Source of the DNA: Echinometra lucunter
Lineage: Eukaryota; Echinodermata; Echinoidea; Camarodonta; Echinometridae
Reading direction: 5' to 3'
NCBI GenBank assembly: GCA_029962745.1
Contig: CM057153.1
Location: 5,271,006 to 5,335,005, forward strand
Length of the DNA: 64,000 bases
Both the position numbers and the translations under genes were made by a program. The notes beneath the pieces were generated by a model. It ran no database searches and was not told where the DNA came from. It saw only the letters and a program-made list of their open reading frames with translations. Shown piece by piece: positions 59,588 through 64,000 of this stretch; positions within the stretch are counted from its first letter, which is position 1, and each line of letters opens with the position of its first letter.

Positions 59588-61316
59588 CAGGCGCGGATCC
59601 AGGGGGGCGAGCGGGCCTTGCCACCCCCCCCCCCCCCCCGCCAAAAAAAAAAAAGGGGGAGAGAGAAGGAAAAGAAGGGAAAAGGGGCAGAGGAGAGAAG
59701 GGGGAAAGGAAAGAAAGAAGAGAAAGAAAAAAGAAAAGGGGAAGATAAGGAGATCGGGGCCGATAGGGCCTTGCCTCCCAGGCTGTTACTCTCCCCCCCC
59801 CCCTCGAAAATAAATTAACATTTCCTTGAATACGATTGTGCCCACCCTGACCTGCAAGAACAAAACCCAGTTTACATACCAATTATCGTTTTAAAAAAAA
59901 AGTTTTCTTTATCATTTTTGCGAGCTCGTTATAGTTCGCCAAAATTGCTTTACACACAATGTGCCCGCCCCGAGCTGCAACAATGAAACCAAGTTTATTC
60001 ATCATTTTTATTCGGCTCCCTCGCTACGCTCGTTTGCCGAAATGGAATTAACATTGCTTTAAACGCGAATGTGCCTGCCCCCAACCTGCAATCAATCATG
60101 TCAATAAAACCCAAAATCCCCCATTTTATGTACCAAACATTATTAAAAGATAATTTTATGCTCGCTCGCCAAAATGGAATTAATATCGCCCTAAACACAA
60201 TTGTGCACGCCCCGATCAGGTCATGCAACAATTTGATAAATCGAAGTTTATGTACCAATATTAGCATTATAACAAAAGTGTACTTAAATAAAATAAGCAT
60301 CGCTGTATTAAAACGAATGTGTCCGCCCCGACCTCGGTCGCTTCCCCCCCCCCCCCCCCCCCCCTTTGACGCGGTATGCCAGGTACACCCATTGGCGTAA
60401 ATCCCAGGGGATGGGGGGAATATATCCCCCCCCCCCCCACTTTTTCAAGAGGGGGATGGCGTGTACAAATATCCCCCTTTTTAAAGGAAGAAAAGATATT
60501 CGAATTAATCAGTTAATAAAACTTTTAATAATCTGTCATAAACAACCGTCTCATTGTGGAATTTACATTTGAAAATGCGATTGAAAACCAGAAAAGTGGT
60601 TATTTTTGGGCTCACTCGCTTCGCTCGCTCATCATATTTTAGAATTTCTATTTGAAAATGCTATTAAGACCAGAGAGGTGGTCATTTTTTGGCTCGCTCG
60701 CTTATCATATTTTAGAATTTCTATTTGAAAATGTGATTAAAAACCAGAAAAGTGGTTATTTTTGGCTCGCTCGCTTCGCTCGTTCGCAAAATAAAAATTA
60801 AAATGTATGTAAGGGGGTCTGTGCGGGAGGGTGAAGGTGTGTGTTAATACTTAAGTGTGAGTTCGACTGAAAAAAAGGTCGATCATCCTCCCCCCCCCCC
60901 CCCCCCCTCTTCAAAGTGGATTTACGCCGGTGATACATACAGAACTGCTTACGGCTCATGTAAGAGCCGATGTATGCTTATAAGGATTGACAAGTGTTTA
61001 GGGCGGGTTTCGAGGGAGTTAGCGTACATAACCATGGTGACACTCATTAGATACTTTACCTTATTCATTACCGAACAAATCATGAAGAAGGAGCCCTAGA
61101 CACCATAGGTGCAAATCTACATTTTCTTTCGGAATTTAGAAAATTTAGCCATTATAATGCTATGTATGTATGGACCTAAAAATCTCAGAATGCCCTCCCC
61201 CAACGAGATCAAGTGCCAGATACGCCACACGCCACTGCATTACGTGCTAATATTTTGACTCGCATTATTTCAAGTTTGCCCACCCCCCCCCCCAGGAAAT
61301 CCTGGATCCGCGCCTG
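59588..61316. mobile_element. 1.7-kb hAT-like element with perfect 16-bp terminal inverted repeat
   Basis: Begins CAGGCGCGGATCCAGG and ends with its exact inverse. Flanks GCTCAATC and ACTCGATC agree at 6 of 8 positions. Inside: C homopolymers, four units of about 125 bp with AAAATGGAATTAACAT and AATGTGCCTGCCCC (59.9-60.3 kb), a nested element with CATTGGCGTAAATCCC ends (about 60386-60933), and three ~85-bp units (60.56-60.79 kb) ending GGCTCGCTCGCTTCGCTCG. No transposase frame, so non-autonomous. Confidence 0.78.
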
Positions 61317-62873
61317 ACTCGATCCAATATAATGCTCTTCCACATGCTAAAGTTAAATGTATTATTCCAGATTTTATATAGATGACTTGTAACAGTGCAG
61401 GCCTATATTTACTTTTTACTGTCTCTTCTACACGTTGCATATAATGTAAATATTTTGTTTTCCTTTTTTTTTTTGCTTTATTTTTTCTTATTCTCGTTTA
61501 TCATGTTTATAATGTTATTTCTCTGTCAGTAAATAAGTGGATTTTGGTTTTTTATGTGTACACGTATTCTTTTAAATATAGGGAATCCTCTGCAAAACAG
61601 CGCTGTTGTGTCATCAACAATGAGAAGGACCATCCCTCCATCTTTTTTAAAATCAATTGTTATATGAATGTATTATTGTTTCTTATGGTTTTAATTTTGA
61701 CGGAAAGTAAGCACAATATTATACAATACAATAGTTTGCGGCGACCAGGTCAGACGGAAAAGACGATATTTGAGATCCTGACACAAGATCTCTGAAATAT
61801 GTCAATGATTGATTGTGATATCTCCAATTTGTGAAATATAATTGATTCGATGGTGACGGATATTGCCTTTGAGTAATATCATGTTTATGTCATGAAGGCG
61901 TCACTTGATATGTGAGGATATTTTATATCAATATGAGGGTGGTATGTTCGTGCCGATGTTCGTGACTTTCGCATGACTTATTTTCCCTTTACCCAAATGT
62001 TTTTTTTTTAAAACTTATTTATTCATTTCTTTGATAAGTTATTTCAGTAATCTTGCAGTCTGGAATTAACATGATGAAATTCAGTGTTATTGAAGCTATT
62101 ATTCAATACTCAAGTGAATTTGAATTTTGACTCAAAATACTCAAGTGAATCTGTATTTTGACCCATCTGTCATTATAAAAGAAATTCTTCATCCATGATT
62201 GTCTAAAATAACACAGACATTTCGTGGAATACGGTGTTTTTTTTGGGGGGGGGGGCAGTGTTTTGTTATTTCCCCTCTCTTTTTATAATCATGTGGTTAC
62301 TTTTTTCTTATCGATATTGGATATCGGAGCTGACTGATATATTGACCGGTTGGTCGGTCAATGATGTACCCATCGAAAATGACTGGCCATGAATATATAA
62401 CGATTTGGATCCTCGCAATAGATATCACGTGACGCGCTTTGACCAATGACACCTGGCTATCTGTACGAGCTATCTAATATCAATATATATTGATATGTTA
62501 CTAAAATGACAATTAGAAATAAAACAAAGTGTTAACTAGGTTATGTACAAAAATATATTAGATTTATCATAGGGGACCCACTAAAACATGCTTTCCCATT
62601 TCATTTCAACTCACGATTAGGCCTATACTCTTTGATATTAATTGCTTTTGTTATTGGAAATGGAATAAAACTGCATCAAATCAAATCAAAAGCCCTTTGT
62701 GCCACAGAACATGATACAAGAAAATAAAATGCAACTCGTTAATTCATCCGGATGACCTCTCATAATGTTGGAAGAAACGGAATGTTTATTGATTATGAAA
62801 GAAATTAGAGCATGATATTGCGGAGAGTGTCGAAACTATATGCATGATAACAAGTTATCTAATAACGAGGAAT

Positions 62874-64000
62874 ATCACCCATTGGCGTCAATTCGGGGTT
62901 AGGGTGGGGACACAATAGGTAATGTCCCCAAGTAGGCCTAACCATTTTTTTTGGGGGGTGGGGGTCGGGAATGTCCCCAAAAGCCGATGACCCTTTTTTT
63001 TTATTCAATCAAATATTACAAATTACCTAATGAAGTTGCGAGAGAGAAAAAAACAAAGAAACATGAAAATACAACTTTATTCGACCTTTTTTCTGATTTT
63101 ATCGGCTTTTCTGGAAAAAGGGGGCACTTACATTGGGTGAACACAAAAAGGAAAATTAGCGTTTTGAAGCGTTGCAAAGCGTTGCTTCACTTTTAAGGAT
63201 CATTTTTAATATATATATATTTTTTAATATTTACAGAAAATCTAACTACTTTGCGCGGTTGTGAATAGTGCTCCGATTTGCAAGCGGACGCTGCGAGAGA
63301 GGAAAAATGCCATTTTTTTTCTTCTGTAAACCACGGCATTTGCATCATTTACGGTGATCTGATGACAAAGATGTCACAAATCTATTTTAGAGCTCTTCCC
63401 CATCATTCATTCATCAACCCGGTCATTTTTCTTTATTGACCAAGCTATAATTTTTTTAAGGCTTCATCATGACCGATAGTTTATCACAGAAAAAGGTCAA
63501 ACTCAGTGAAAAGGGATTTTAAATTGAAGAAAAATCTCGAAATAAATAGAAGAATAGATAAGACAACACATTTGATAAGCCTTGCCTGCAAGTGCGAGCA
63601 AGCGTAGCGAAGGAGCTTTGGGGGAAAAAGAAGAATTAACCCCGGTGTTGTCGCTCGTATAGATGAAGGATGGTTTCACCTTTTTGGCAAATAGACAATC
63701 GAATACAGAATTTAGATATCTTATGATTATATTTAAATGTATTTTGATGACAAGATAACACTCATTCTATGGAAAATGGTGTACAAATTTTCTCGCTCGC
63801 TGCGCTCGCTCGTATATTATTCGCATACGGGATCGTTTCGGAAAAGCAAAAGAATTCGGCAAGCAAGGTTACCGAATATCTGATTTTTTTAAATAAATAT
63901 CTTACTGGTCTAAGTGTATTTTGAAGAAATATCATGAAAAAGAGTGTATATTTTTCCTAGCTCGCTGCGCTCTCTCGTATAATATTCAAATACGGGATCG
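62874..64000. repeat. Partial repeat element running off the window
   Basis: Starts with CACCCATTGGCGTCAATTCG, related to the nested element at 60386, and then has GAGCAAGCGTAGCGAAGGAG and two ~125-bp units ending CTCGCTGCGCTC...CGTATAATATTC and ATACGGGATCG. The right end is beyond 64000. Confidence 0.5.

Larger units (their letters stand above)
56418..64000. other. Gene-poor region upstream of the arylsulfatase
   Basis: The first few hundred bases should hold the arylsulfatase promoter; a TATA-like ACTATACAGG on the minus strand near 56534 and an inverse CCAAT near 56684 are weak candidates. Beyond: (AACA)n at 57293-57360, an unexplained frame near 58.6 kb, a 1.7-kb inverted-repeat element, and from 62.87 kb another element carrying GCTCGCTGCGCTCGCTCG that runs off the window. 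Confidence 0.6.

Overview
The window is animal nuclear DNA. It has spliced genes with long AT-rich introns, GT-AG junctions, dense microsatellites, and very many short inverted-repeat transposons and tRNA-derived SINEs. Gene content (a sea-urchin-type secreted arylsulfatase, a clan-2 cytochrome P450, a tubulin polyglutamylase subunit) and the repeat style point to an echinoderm, most likely a sea urchin. This is inference: no rRNA or mitochondrial marker is present to fix the species.

Layout. (1) 1.6-25.2 kb, plus strand: eight exons of a TPGS1-like gene (tubulin polyglutamylase complex subunit 1). The first coding exon was not located, and one intron is 14.3 kb and full of transposons. (2) 25.2-32.3 kb: gene-free, with one of two related palindromic-array elements inserted in a roughly 165-bp tandem repeat. 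(3) 32.3-40.1 kb, minus strand: a complete five-exon CYP2-like P450 of about 540 residues. It keeps the heme-thiolate, ExxR and PxRF-type motifs but lacks the usual helix-I acid/threonine pair and the helix-C tryptophan. (4) 40.1-48.5 kb: repeat-rich intergenic DNA, including two tandem tRNA-Arg-like SINE copies. (5) 48.5-56.4 kb, minus strand: a complete seven-exon secreted arylsulfatase of 588 residues with an intact CTPSR formylglycine site and all main metal-site and catalytic motifs. (6) 56.4-64 kb: gene-poor, dominated by a 1.7-kb element with a perfect 16-bp terminal inverted repeat.

All three gene models were built by joining exons whose splice phases match at every junction. The genes do not form a pathway. 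They are an ordinary mix of a ciliary/cytoskeletal enzyme subunit, an ER monooxygenase and a secreted hydrolase.

I found no clearly new biological system. The strongest unusual signals are: a pair of mobile elements whose bodies are head-to-head arrays of a short TTCCGAA-containing repeat and which are flanked by perfect 8-bp target duplications; a hAT-like element whose empty site is preserved in a neighbouring duplicate; two piggyBac-like TTAA elements; an apparently identical 336-bp tandem duplication; and the P450's noncanonical catalytic helix.
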